Below the pieces are notes generated by a model, which saw only the letters and a list, made by a program, of their open reading frames with translations, made no database searches and was not told the DNA's origin. A stretch of DNA of 16,303 bases from Lachnospiraceae bacterium (GTDB taxonomy: Bacteria; Bacillota; Clostridia; Lachnospirales; Lachnospiraceae): positions 1-16,303 of the forward strand of contig JAAVAG010000157.1 in the NCBI GenBank assembly GCA_014804185.1, given 5' to 3'. How positions within the stretch are numbered: the stretch's first letter is position 1; each line of letters starts with the position of its first letter. Of the stretch, positions 8,238 through 15,802 are shown in pieces. Both the position numbers and the translations under genes were made by a program.

Positions 8238-8242
8238 AGCAG

Positions 8243-9451
8243 CTATGTTCCCAGTGCCATCTTCAGAATAGCTTTCCAGATTTCTTGTTTTTGCTTATTC
8301 CATGCAGCATCTGAAATATCTTTACCTTGCTCTGCATAGTGCAGGATACTATAATTTCCAGATGAGTGATGCTCACTCCAAGATAAAATTGCTAATGGTG
8401 AATCTGCTCTTTGCCCTATATGATGTAACTCAAAAGGAGTTCCTGTTGCATCAACAGGTGCGAGATTTGCAGCAACTCTCTGTATATTTGTTCTTCCATA
8501 AGCATCGGTAATTGTCCAATCAATTTCTCTTATGAGCACAAGTCTGCCATCAGGAAGTTTAGTTGGAATCAGGTCTTTATAAATGTTATATTCATCTATG
8601 GAATGAATATTCTTTATTACATCTGATGACCATTTGGAGTCTTTCTGAATCGTTGCAGCCTCATTCATCGTTAATCCGCTCTTAGTAGCTGTTTTAAGCG
8701 AGAATGCTTCCTTTGTACCACCATAAACAGCACCACTAATTGCGCCCCATTTGAAACCTTCACTCCCGGCAAGAGAGGCGGCTTTAATGGCTTCGTTGAA
8801 ATCTCCTGTTTGAATTCCCCGGACAATGCCGGCAGAGATACCGCCAAATGCAGCGGAGGAAAGAGCCATAGTTCCCGCGGATGTTGCAGCAGCTGCAAAG
8901 ATTACACTCACCGCTGGCGCACCAACTCCTCCTGAAACGACGGAGACCGTAACACAAATAAGAATGACCCCCGCACCGATGGCAACATTTTTAAGTATAG
9001 TCTCAGTGGTGGTATCTTCTATTTCTTGAAGTTCCTGAACGGTGGTGATCCCGCTTTCGTCTAAAGTGAAGATATATCTTGTGTCTTGAAATAATGCGTT
9101 CAGTTCATCCAGGGTGTACCCGAAATAGATATTGGATTGTGTGTTAAAGGCGACTTCTTCAAGGTATTCTTTCGATATGTAGGTAGCGCTTACGCTCTCA
9201 ACAAAATATTCCTCGCTGTCAAGCGCATTGATAGTTTCCGCATATATCAAATCTTCAATGTATGCTAGAAAAAGAGCATCATCCAAGGTATCATAATGAA
9301 GTTCTTCTTTTTCCCATACTGCTGTTTCAATTGTCTCGGAGGAAAGTGTGTTGTCTGGCTCGATGTCAGAATTTGCTGCTTGCGGCTGAGACTGTGAGCA
9401 GCCTGTGCAAATCATTACTACACAGAGAAAAAGGGCAATTATACGCTTCAT
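8243..9451 (-). CDS. lipoprotein with C-terminal LHH nuclease toxin domain
   Basis: The 402-aa product starts with a basic, hydrophobic signal and a lipobox-like T-G-C with Cys18. It is therefore probably exported and lipid-anchored, although Cys at -3 is unusual. Residues ~50-150 are acidic and unassigned. Residues ~153-215 are Gly/Ala-rich and hydrophobic, as in pre-toxin segments of polymorphic toxins. The C-terminus matches the LHH family of HNH/Endo VII nucleases: T-P-F-E-L-H-H-I-G-Q at 338-347, D-S-P-L-A at 350-354, E-H-H at 360-362 and I-L-H at 369-371. The likely role is a DNase or RNase toxin in contact-dependent competition. The ATG at 9451 follows AAGGAGGAG, which lies in the end of the upstream frame, so it is translationally coupled. 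No immunity gene is seen next to it. Confidence 0.8.
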   Translation of the reverse strand: MKRIIALFLCVVMICTGCSQSQPQAANSDIEPDNTLSSETIETAVWEKEELHYDTLDDALFLAYIEDLIYAETINALDSEEYFVESVSATYISKEYLEEVAFNTQSNIYFGYTLDELNALFQDTRYIFTLDESGITTVQELQEIEDTTTETILKNVAIGAGVILICVTVSVVSGGVGAPAVSVIFAAAATSAGTMALSSAAFGGISAGIVRGIQTGDFNEAIKAASLAGSEGFKWGAISGAVYGGTKEAFSLKTATKSGLTMNEAATIQKDSKWSSDVIKNIHSIDEYNIYKDLIPTKLPDGRLVLIREIDWTITDAYGRTNIQRVAANLAPVDATGTPFELHHIGQRADSPLAILSWSEHHSSGNYSILHYAEQGKDISDAAWNKQKQEIWKAILKMALGT

Positions 9452-9458
9452 TGATTCA

Positions 9459-10145
9459 TTACTCCTCCTTTTTTGTGCGGTTAGTGGGGACGGATGTTTT
9501 TCGTTTTTTAATTCTAATAAATATAACTATTCCAAGAGCAGCAATGCAAATACCTGCGATGGAAATTGCTAAACCAAGGAATTCCGTATTCGTCTCATCT
9601 TCGAATTGTTGTGTCTCGGATTCGTTTATGGTGGGCTGTTCAGGAACAGTCACGGGGGACTCCTCTTCGCCGGAGGAGTCGGCAGAAGGTGTGGTACTGG
9701 CAAGTTGGATAGTCCCATCGTCGGATATTGTAGCGCCTTGCGCAAGCAATGCATTAATTTCAGGAATAGAAAGTCCTGTCGTCATGTAAGCCTGAAGGAC
9801 GCTGTTCGTACCGACATAAATCTTCTTAACCGTAAGTTGATTGGTGTATTCATTTTGCACCGTAATCGTATAAATACCGTCATCAGTATATTTTGCACCA
9901 TCTTTAGCAGGGCCATTAAATCGTGTGTCCTCTACGAGGCCGTCCGCACTGTCTTTCAAAACTTCACGTTTGATATTGACCTTCAAATAACGGGACATAG
10001 CCAAGTCAAGCCGAAACCCATTCTCGGTCATAGAACTGTTCGTCAGTTCATTACCAGTAACAATGTCAAAAGGATAAACCATGCAGTTACCATTTCTAAC
10101 AGAGAACTTGAAGAAAATACGATAATGTCCAATTTTATCAATCAA
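9459..10145 (-). pseudogene. C-terminal part of a broken membrane-anchored surface protein
   Basis: The 228-codon frame (possible TTG start at 10145; open from 10157) begins in the middle of a beta-rich extracellular-type domain. A later stretch reads Y-T-D-D-G-I-Y-T-I-T-V, as in Ig-like surface repeats. A Ser/Glu/Pro/Thr-rich stalk follows, then one membrane helix (about L-A-I-S-I-A-G-I-C-I-A-A-L-G-I-V) and a basic tail. No signal peptide precedes it, so this frame alone could not be exported. It ends 7 bases before the LHH lipoprotein start and carries that gene's ribosome binding site. A surface protein displayed beside the toxin is the likely original role. It continues from the frame at 10147-10408 after a one-base frame change. 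Confidence 0.65.
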
Positions 10146-10146
10146 C

Positions 10147-10408
10147 TTAGCGGATGATTAGAACGCCTCGGCCAAAGTTCATTCTAGGGGTTTCAAAATA
10201 TTGATCGTAACCTTCAGTATCTGCGGTAATAGATAACTTTTCATTTCCCCTCAATGCGTTAATATTCTCGTTCAGTTTGAACCACAAAGTGACCTTATCC
10301 CCGACATTCTTAAGAAACACCATTTCGCCGTTGGTATTTGCGACTGCATCGGTATAACCGCTTACAAAAAAAGTGTCCCAGTTCCCATCCATAGTGGACA
10401 TCTTTTTT
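10147..10408 (-). pseudogene. middle part of the broken surface protein
   Basis: This frame picks up directly after the A-run where the upstream part leaves frame. It reads M-S-T-M-D-G-N-W-D-T-F-F-V-S-G-Y-T-D, continues through a beta-rich stretch, and ends R-G-V-L-I-I-R at TAA (10147-10149). The product only makes sense as a bridge between the N-terminal (10409-11062) and C-terminal (9459-10145) parts. Dropping one base at each join restores a continuous protein of roughly 530 residues. The second join may also hide a small deletion, since the sequences on either side do not abut as smoothly as at the first. Confidence 0.6.
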
Positions 10409-11062
10409 GTCAATCGTTTCGCTGCCGAAGTAACCATCAAAATCTGCAACGCGTACTCTTGAGCCAAGATTGTAGGTTTGATTGGGGTCAATTGCATCCA
10501 TTTCGCCGGTATCTATATAAGCATAAAATTCATAAACTTCGGCACATTTCTTGTAATCATATTTATTGGTGTTAATGAACAAAAAATTACTTTCTTCTGT
10601 TCTAATTCGAAGTTCGTAAACAACAATCACACGATAAAAACAGCCGTTTATTAATTGAACGTCAGATGTGGAATAGATAGAACTTGTTCGAACGGGTGTG
10701 TCACTAAATGCGTTAGTAATGGCGTTGACATCTACCCATGTTTTCCGATCTTTAGATGTCTGGAGAATGATTGTGCCTTTCATAATATCAGAACTGAGAG
10801 TAATATCGGCTACCTTTTTGCTATTGTCTTCAACAAGATGCCAGGAGTCAATATCAGCATTAAGTATGACATCTCCATAATTATAGAAAAGAGCCAGACT
10901 GCCATCAGACACTTCATAAGATGGTACGCCATCGCGTTCGCCGATATTAGCAATGTTGCCGCTGATAAAAAAAGTTCCGTATGTATTGCCATTTTCAGAC
11001 GTGAAAGGTTTATCTATACAATATATAGTATTTATTCCGCATGATTCATACAAGTAATACAA
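10409..11062 (-). pseudogene. N-terminal part of the broken surface protein, 5' truncated
   Basis: About 220 in-frame residues run from a TTG at 11062 down to D-K-K at an A6 run (10403-10408), after which the frame becomes meaningless. The content is beta-rich and extracellular in character, for example G-T-F-F-I-S-G-N-I-A-N-I-G and I-I-L-Q-T-S-K-D-R-K-T-W. There is no ATG, ribosome binding site, signal peptide or promoter. The TTG overlaps the T-tract of the terminator belonging to the next gene upstream, and an in-frame stop lies at 11075-11077. The true 5' end, including the export signal, has been lost. Confidence 0.6.
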
Positions 11063-11102
11063 AAAAGAGCCAATTTATGTACCAAGGCACATGAATCGGC
11101 TC
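11061..11102 (-). terminator. Rho-independent terminator of the Rpn-family gene
   Basis: Read on the minus strand, GAGCCGATTCATGT (11102-11089) pairs with ACATAAATTGGCTC (11080-11067) with one G-T wobble and one mismatch. TTTTTT (11066-11061) follows immediately. It lies 42 bases after the stop of the gene at 11145-12131, the right place to end its transcript. Confidence 0.8.
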
Positions 11103-11144
11103 CATTTGAACATCCGTGATGCACTACTATACCAAAAAACACAT

Positions 11145-12131
11145 CTACCTTATAAGCAGCTTAAGCTCCTTTCTGTCCCTCTCAGAAACATCCAGCACAT
11201 CCATGGAATGCTCTGCTGACCATCCTGCCTTTTCCATAAGTTTTTCAATGCTTTTCAGCAAAGTTGAAATTCTCTCCTTCTCAGATGCATTCTGGTTCAT
11301 TTCCTCTATTGCCTGGCACACATCCATCGCCCCCTTGCCTTTTTCCATAGTCAGTTTTGCACCTACGCAGGCATTTAATACATCCACTTCCGTTCTTCCC
11401 AAATGGCGGAATCCTTCATCCGCTTTCAGAATCTCCTCAAGCCTGTCTGCATCCTGCGAATATTTGATAAATGAAAGAACTTCCTTCAATGATGTCCTGA
11501 ACCTGTCAAAATCACCATCACTTATGGAGACCGGGGCTATCAGATTAATTTTATAGTCCGGCACCAGTGCCAGAACCCTCGCATCCTGCTCTCCAAACAT
11601 TTCATGGATTGACAGCGGCCTGTCCCATTCTTTGGAGTCAAAATATACTACCAGGGTCACTACAGGCAACAGTCGGTCCTGTTTCATGAACCCGGACAGG
11701 TACTCGTCACTGCCTGTCCCTTGATAATCACCTGACCGCTTATGGGAAGCTGCCGCATTGGACACTTGCTTCGCATACTGAAGGGCATCATATACCATGT
11801 TCTTTACAGGCATCGCATTATGAATATTTGACTGGTTCTCCACTGCCAAAACTAAATATGCCGTACGGCTGTCCATCATTGCGACCAATGACTTTATTAC
11901 ATCCCTTGTCCTCTGTACCGGCTGCTGCGCACCGTCCTCCCCGCCATAGGGTACATCTACTTCCAGGGTATCCAGCTCTTCCAGGCTGTCTGGGTCTATG
12001 ACCTGTTCCCCATTATATATAAAGTAATTAAACACATCCGCAAAGATCTCATTCTGCCCCATATATTTTGCTGTCACTGTATCTTTCAGCCCCAAAGGAT
12101 TCACCCCCGTCCTGTGTTGCATCCTTAACAT
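11145..12131 (-). CDS. Rpn family recombination-promoting nuclease / putative transposase (PD-(D/E)XK)
   Basis: The 328-aa protein has the pattern of the Rpn/YhgA-like family common in Clostridia. It has K-D-T-V-T-A-K-Y-M at 16-24 and F-A-D-V-F-N-Y near 30-36. The nuclease core T-A-Y-L-V-L-A-V-E-N-Q follows, with E98 and Q100 in the D...ExQ variant and Asp77 upstream, then N-A-M-P-V-K at 105-110. The later V-V-Y-F-D-S-K-E-W-D-R-P-L-S-I-H-E-M-F is typical. A helical C-terminal tail follows. E. coli RpnA-E are nucleases that raise RecA-independent recombination; whether this one does so is inferred. The start at 12131 is weakly supported (GGAAG upstream) and lies in a hairpin arm. It is transcribed away from the GntR operon. 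Confidence 0.8.
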   Translation of the reverse strand: MLRMQHRTGVNPLGLKDTVTAKYMGQNEIFADVFNYFIYNGEQVIDPDSLEELDTLEVDVPYGGEDGAQQPVQRTRDVIKSLVAMMDSRTAYLVLAVENQSNIHNAMPVKNMVYDALQYAKQVSNAAASHKRSGDYQGTGSDEYLSGFMKQDRLLPVVTLVVYFDSKEWDRPLSIHEMFGEQDARVLALVPDYKINLIAPVSISDGDFDRFRTSLKEVLSFIKYSQDADRLEEILKADEGFRHLGRTEVDVLNACVGAKLTMEKGKGAMDVCQAIEEMNQNASEKERISTLLKSIEKLMEKAGWSAEHSMDVLDVSERDRKELKLLIR

Positions 12132-12165
12132 GATATGCTTCTTCCAATGCAGATATCATATCATG
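12129..12165 (-). promoter_or_regulatory. inverted repeat covering the Rpn gene start codon
   Basis: CATGATATG and CATATCATG (12157-12165 and 12129-12137) form a perfect 9-bp inverted repeat with a 19-base loop. In the minus-strand mRNA the ATG at 12131 is the end of the 3' arm and the weak GGAAG lies in the loop. The fold would hide the start codon and limit translation. It could instead be a protein-binding palindrome. Confidence 0.4.
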
Positions 12166-12309
12166 AAAATAGACTTTTTACAAGTTATACGTCCACTCTC
12201 TATCTTCTCTCTACTTACTCATAATATACAAAATTTCCTTAAATTTCCAGACAGGAAAAGTAAACTTTTCTATAATCTGCTTGGATACATTCTTATTATA
12301 AAGATTCTA

Positions 12310-12338
12310 TTGACAACTGTATTAAAATTGTGTATAGT
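12310..12338 (+). promoter_or_regulatory. sigma-A type promoter of the GntR/ABC operon
   Basis: TTGACA (12310-12315) and TATAGT (12333-12338) are separated by exactly 17 bases, close to the vegetative consensus. Transcription would start near 12345, about 47 bases before the GntR start codon. The rest of 12166-12309 is A+T-rich and shows no gene or further element that I can support. Confidence 0.8.
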
Positions 12339-12378
12339 GTACTTATCGAACGAGTACGCATATAACAAACGGTACGCA
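12339..12378 (+). promoter_or_regulatory. candidate operator of the GntR regulator
   Basis: Directly after the -10 box, GTACT (12339-12343) and AGTAC (12353-12357) form an inverted repeat. GTACGCA occurs at 12354-12360 and again at 12372-12378, a direct repeat spaced 18 bases apart. Repeats between the -10 box and the ribosome binding site fit autorepression by the YtrA-type regulator encoded just downstream. Binding itself is inferred. Confidence 0.45.
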
Positions 12379-12391
12379 AAGAGGTGAGAAA

Positions 12392-12763
12392 ATGGAAATC
12401 ATCATAAGCAATAGCAGTGATAAGCCTATTTATGAGCAAATATGTATGCAGGTCAAGAATTTGATTATGAGCGGAACCTTATCTGCCGGTGAAGCGCTTC
12501 CGTCTATGAGGGCATTGGCGAAAGACCTGCATATCAGCGTTATTACTGTCCAAAGGGCTTATGAGGATTTGACCCGTGACGGGTTTATAGAGACTGTATC
12601 CGGAAAAGGGAGTTTTGTTGCGGCCCAAAACAGGGAGTTTATCCAGGAAGAACAGCTGCGTGTGGCAGAGGAACTATTACAAAAGGCTGCGGAAATCGGC
12701 AGGGCGCATGGAATCAGTTATGAACAAATGACAAATATTTTGAAGCTGTTTTATGAAGAGTAA
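12392..12763 (+). CDS. GntR-family transcriptional regulator, YtrA subfamily
   Basis: This 123-aa protein consists of an N-terminal winged HTH, about residues 11-77, followed by a short helical C-terminus. The short form defines the YtrA subfamily. The HTH shows K-P-I-Y-E-Q-I, L-P-S-M-R-A-L-A-K-D-L, V-I-T-V-Q-R-A-Y-E-D-L and the wing G-K-G-S-F-V. YtrA-type regulators usually repress their own operon with an ABC transporter, often relieved by cell-wall-active compounds. The ligand here is unknown. The start follows GAGGTGAG at good spacing, and the ATPase gene begins 17 bases after the stop. Confidence 0.92.
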   Translation: MEIIISNSSDKPIYEQICMQVKNLIMSGTLSAGEALPSMRALAKDLHISVITVQRAYEDLTRDGFIETVSGKGSFVAAQNREFIQEEQLRVAEELLQKAAEIGRAHGISYEQMTNILKLFYEE

Positions 12764-12780
12764 TCAGGAGGCAAAAAAAC

Positions 12781-13638
12781 ATGGAAAAAAACAATATTTT
12801 AGTACGCGATTTATGCAAACAGTTTGACAACTTTTTATTAGACCATGTTTCATTCCAGGTTCCGAAAGGCAGAATTGTCGGCTTTATTGGCGAAAACGGA
12901 GCCGGAAAGAGTACGACCATTAACCTGATACTTGATGAATTAAAAAGGGATAATGGGCAGATACAGATCTTTGGAATAGAAAACACAATTTCCTCTGTCA
13001 AGGAGAATATCGGAGTTGTCTTTGATGAGTGCAATTTTCACGATGCATTTAATGCGTCAGACATTGAAAAAATATTATCCGGCGTATATAAGTCATGGGA
13101 CGGCAGCCTTTACAGGCGTTACCTGAAAAAATTCGAAATCCCGGAAAAGAAACAGATCGGTTCTTTTTCAAAGGGAATGAAGATGAAGCTGTCCATTATC
13201 TGCGCTATGGCACACAAACCGAAGCTGCTTATTTTAGATGAAGCAACTACGGGACTTGACCCGGTTGTGCGTGATGAAATGCTGGATTTGTTTCTGGAGT
13301 TTATACAGGATGAGGAATGCTCCATTTTCTTTTCCTCTCATATCACATCAGACATACAAAAGATTGCGGACTATGTAATACTGATTCATCATGGGAAAAT
13401 CATTTTTGAGGAACAAAAAGATGACCTGGTCTATCATTTTGGAATATTGAAATGCGGAAAAGAGAAATTTGCTTCTATTTCTCCGGACGATTATATTATC
13501 CACAGGGTTACAAATGTGAGTGTAGAGTGCCTTGTCCGCGATAGGGAAGCAATCAAACACAAATATAAAAACATTGTCGTTGATAACGCGACACTGGAAG
13601 ATATTATGCTTTTTTACATCAAAGGAGGTGCGGCATGA
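12781..13638 (+). CDS. ABC transporter ATP-binding protein
   Basis: The 285-aa protein has a complete nucleotide-binding domain. Walker A is G-E-N-G-A-G-K-S-T at 37-45, Walker B is L-L-I-L-D-E-A-T at 149-156, and the H-loop is S-S-H-I with His187. Two motifs are divergent: the signature is S-F-S-K-G-M-K instead of LSGGQ, and the Q-loop reads V-V-F-D-E-C with Asp82 where Gln is usual. Both changes are common in YtrB/BcrA-like exporters of this size. About 80 C-terminal residues form an accessory domain. It pairs with the permease encoded next, whose ATG overlaps this stop (ATGA). Likely exports an antimicrobial or cell-envelope compound. Confidence 0.92.
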   Translation: MEKNNILVRDLCKQFDNFLLDHVSFQVPKGRIVGFIGENGAGKSTTINLILDELKRDNGQIQIFGIENTISSVKENIGVVFDECNFHDAFNASDIEKILSGVYKSWDGSLYRRYLKKFEIPEKKQIGSFSKGMKMKLSIICAMAHKPKLLILDEATTGLDPVVRDEMLDLFLEFIQDEECSIFFSSHITSDIQKIADYVILIHHGKIIFEEQKDDLVYHFGILKCGKEKFASISPDDYIIHRVTNVSVECLVRDREAIKHKYKNIVVDNATLEDIMLFYIKGGAA

Positions 13639-14267
13639 AAGGATTGATTTATAAAGATATTGCAATTTTCTTTAAGAGCATTGACAAAAAACTGGTTCTG
13701 ATCGTGGCTGGCGCAATTATATTGCTCATGCATAATACCGGTGCTTACGCGGGGCTGCTTGCTTCTGTAATGCTTGCAATGACAATAGGTATGCAAAATG
13801 TAATGAGTTTTGCAAGCGATGAAAAGGCGTGTTGGAAAAAATATCAGCTGGCAATGCCTGTAAACGCTGTTTCAGTAGTAACAAGCAAGTATATTTCTGT
13901 TGTCTGTACACTGGCAGTCAGCCTTATGGGAAGCATTTTATTTAATCTTCTATCCAGCATGGTTTTTCGGAGTTTTGATATTGTTGTTTGGGGAGTTTCC
14001 ATGGCTGCCTCCGTCATCGTTCCGATATTTTGGACTGGAATTTGTCTGCCATTAACCTATTGGTTTGGTTTCCGCTCGGCGCAGACGATGGGGGTCATTG
14101 CGGTAATTCCTATGTTCTATTTTATTAAGTATTTTGAAGACGGGGCCGGATTTTCTGCTATGACAAATTCCATACACTCTTATGTCCTTGCGGCAGGAAC
14201 TGCGGCAGTTGTCCTTTTTGCGATTTCCATGATAATAAGTATGATAGGCTACAACAGAAAGAAATAG
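13635..14267 (+). CDS. ABC-2 type transporter permease
   Basis: This 210-aa hydrophobic protein has about six membrane segments, near residues 19-33, 37-53, 84-108, 117-142, 152-166 and 183-204. The loop F-A-S-D-E-K-A-C-W-K-K-Y-Q-L-A-M-P-V at 59-76 is typical of small ABC-2 permeases in YtrA-regulated operons. Translation is coupled to the ATPase (ATGA overlap, AAAGGAGG upstream). It probably acts as a dimer with the ATPase. Bases 13942-13992 are also present as a degenerate copy at 8188-8237. Confidence 0.9.
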   Translation: MKGLIYKDIAIFFKSIDKKLVLIVAGAIILLMHNTGAYAGLLASVMLAMTIGMQNVMSFASDEKACWKKYQLAMPVNAVSVVTSKYISVVCTLAVSLMGSILFNLLSSMVFRSFDIVVWGVSMAASVIVPIFWTGICLPLTYWFGFRSAQTMGVIAVIPMFYFIKYFEDGAGFSAMTNSIHSYVLAAGTAAVVLFAISMIISMIGYNRKK

Positions 14268-14331
14268 TAAAGGGAAAGGATATGCGGATTGCTGCGGGAA
14301 TCATTGAAAGTAATAATAGCAGGAGGACAAC

Positions 14332-15054
14332 ATGAAATATGTCAATGCAAAAGATATTCTGCCCGAAAATATCTTAAAGCAGTTACAGACCTATGCGGCA
14401 GGAACACTCTTATATGTACCAAAGGAAGGGGAGGAAAAGTCCTGGGGTGAGGTTTCAGGTTATCGGGCATATCTTCTCAAGCGAAACAGAATGATTCTCA
14501 ATTTCTTTCAATATGGTGTTTCCCTGGAGGAGATTTCTGATACCTTTGGACTGTCTCAGGGAACAGTGAAAAAAATCGTTTACAATAAAAAGCACCGGGC
14601 AAATTTTAACTTTCGGCCAGAGGTTTCTTCGGCGGAAGAGTATGAGGAAAGTAGATTGTTAGAAGAATGGGTGCACACATATCTTCTCTTTGAACGGAAA
14701 AATAAAGAGTTTTCTGACGGGTTATATTTGGAGGACCGGTATTTCATCGGGCCGGTAAAAATGCCGCTTACTCTATTTCACAGAAGCAGCGGCCCGGAGG
14801 AGCAAATGAAGTGGCGGGTGGATGCGACGGTATTTTGGCGCAAGGTGCAGAACTGGACAGAACATATTGCTGATGGACAGACAACTCCGCCGCTCATTAT
14901 CGGGTATACAGACGGAGAGTTTGAAATCAACTGCAACAATCCGCTCTTTGAAGCGCTGATAAATATGGGGCGGAAATCGTATCCGGTTATTATTTGGATG
15001 ACTCAAAAAGCGGATTACGAAGATTTCAGAGAAAAGTATGGCGACTTTGAATAA
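14332..15054 (+). CDS. CD3324-type HTH protein fused to a ParB/sulfiredoxin-like domain
   Basis: This 240-aa protein has two parts. Residues 1-88 match the CD3324 family: M-K-Y-V-N-A-K-D-I-L-P at the start, L-Y-V-P-K, W-G-E-V-S-G-Y-R and R-N-R-M-I. An HTH follows around G-V-S-L-E-E-I-S-D-T-F-G-L-S-Q-G-T-V-K-K-I (62-82). Residues ~108-225 align with the protein encoded at 15799-16209. Shared features are E-E-W, D-G-L-x-L-E-x-R, G-P-V, P-P-L-I and a C-terminal segment of equal length ending W-x-T. In this copy the D-G-R-H-R of the partner is replaced by C-N-N-P-L (201-205), so this domain is probably non-catalytic or a sensor. The ATG follows AGGAGG. It starts 64 bases after the permease stop and may be co-transcribed. 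A regulator of the neighbouring genes is inferred. Confidence 0.7.
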   Translation: MKYVNAKDILPENILKQLQTYAAGTLLYVPKEGEEKSWGEVSGYRAYLLKRNRMILNFFQYGVSLEEISDTFGLSQGTVKKIVYNKKHRANFNFRPEVSSAEEYEESRLLEEWVHTYLLFERKNKEFSDGLYLEDRYFIGPVKMPLTLFHRSSGPEEQMKWRVDATVFWRKVQNWTEHIADGQTTPPLIIGYTDGEFEINCNNPLFEALINMGRKSYPVIIWMTQKADYEDFREKYGDFE

Positions 15055-15145
15055 AGTGAAAGTCGTCATATTTTATTTATATCAAACATGGTAGGATGAT
15101 TCCAAAGGCACATAATAATCTGCCGGAGGGATATACAATTCGATC

Positions 15146-15802
15146 ATGGTATGTGAGGAAATACGGATAAAGAATAATATATATCAGCATTTTTATGTGT
15201 TGAAAACCAATCGGAACAAACGGCACCGCTATGGAGAATTTCTGGTGGAAGGTGTCCGTAATTTAAATGAAGCAGTGACCGAAGGATGGAAAATCAAGGC
15301 GCTCCTGATGCGGGAGGGTAAATTATCCAACTGGGCACGGGGACTGGTTCATACGACTGCGGTGAATAATTACCGGCTGTGTGAGGAACTGATGCGTGAA
15401 CTGAGCGGCAAGGAAGATACCTCCGAACTGATGGCAGTGGTGGAGATGAGGCAGGAATTGCCGGAGCAAGTGAGGCTGTCCGGGAATCCTTTTTTGGTGG
15501 TGTTTGACCGACCTTCCAACAAGGGAAATTTAGGGACGCTGATCCGCTCCTGTGAGGCATTTGGTGTGGATGCACTGTTTTTGACTGGACACGGGGTGGA
15601 TATGTATGATCCGGAGGTGATTACCGCGACAATGGGATCGTTTTTCCGATTGCCGATCGTGCGGGTGGCAGAGAATGAGACGCTTTTCCGGTATTTAGAT
15701 GTGCTGCGGGAGGAATATCCCGGAATGCGTGTTGTCGGAAGTACGGCGCACAGGCAGCAAACCGTCTATGAGGTAATGCGGCAGAGGAGGGAGAAAGGAT
15801 GA
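15146..15802 (+). CDS. SpoU/TrmH-family rRNA methyltransferase, C-terminal knot missing
   Basis: This is a SpoU-type SAM-dependent RNA 2'-O-methyltransferase relative, 218 aa against a usual ~250-270. The N-terminal substrate-binding part (H-R-Y-G-E-F-L-V-E-G-V-R-N, 27-39) is intact. SPOUT motif 1 (F-D-R-P-S-N-K-G-N-L-G-T-L-I-R-S at 120-135) and T-M-G-S-F-F-R-L-P at 162-170 are also intact. Motif 2 (the G-x-E-x-x-G loop) and motif 3 (the P-x6-S-x-N-V-S strand and helix) that form the knot and bind SAM are absent. The protein passes from V-Y-E-V straight to M-R-Q-R-R, which looks like the normal last residues of the final helix. An in-frame internal deletion of roughly 50 codons is inferred, so activity is doubtful. 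The start at 15146 has a distant GGAGGG (15124-15129). The stop overlaps the next start. Confidence 0.75.
   Translation: MVCEEIRIKNNIYQHFYVLKTNRNKRHRYGEFLVEGVRNLNEAVTEGWKIKALLMREGKLSNWARGLVHTTAVNNYRLCEELMRELSGKEDTSELMAVVEMRQELPEQVRLSGNPFLVVFDRPSNKGNLGTLIRSCEAFGVDALFLTGHGVDMYDPEVITATMGSFFRLPIVRVAENETLFRYLDVLREEYPGMRVVGSTAHRQQTVYEVMRQRREKG

Noticed and set aside
8112..8339. Plus-strand frame of 75 codons after iolG
   Set aside because: It crosses the hairpin and the permease relic and then runs antisense to the LHH gene. It has no ribosome binding site, and its residues match nothing except the relic stretch.
10310..10402. C-terminal extension of the N-terminal surface-protein frame
   Set aside because: After the A6 run this frame becomes Cys/Arg-rich and unlike the rest, while the neighbouring frame continues the beta-rich pattern. 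It is out-of-frame readthrough.
10403..10409. Programmed -1 frameshift at an A6G slippery run
   Set aside because: The change needed is +1, and the codons in frame are GAC AAA AAA GAT, which is not an X-XXY-YYZ arrangement for -1 slippage. A second break downstream also points to decay.
14282..14335. 17-codon frame between the permease and the CD3324-type gene
   Set aside because: It has an AAAGGA upstream and its TGA overlaps the next ATG, but the peptide resembles nothing. One short frame is weak evidence for a leader peptide.
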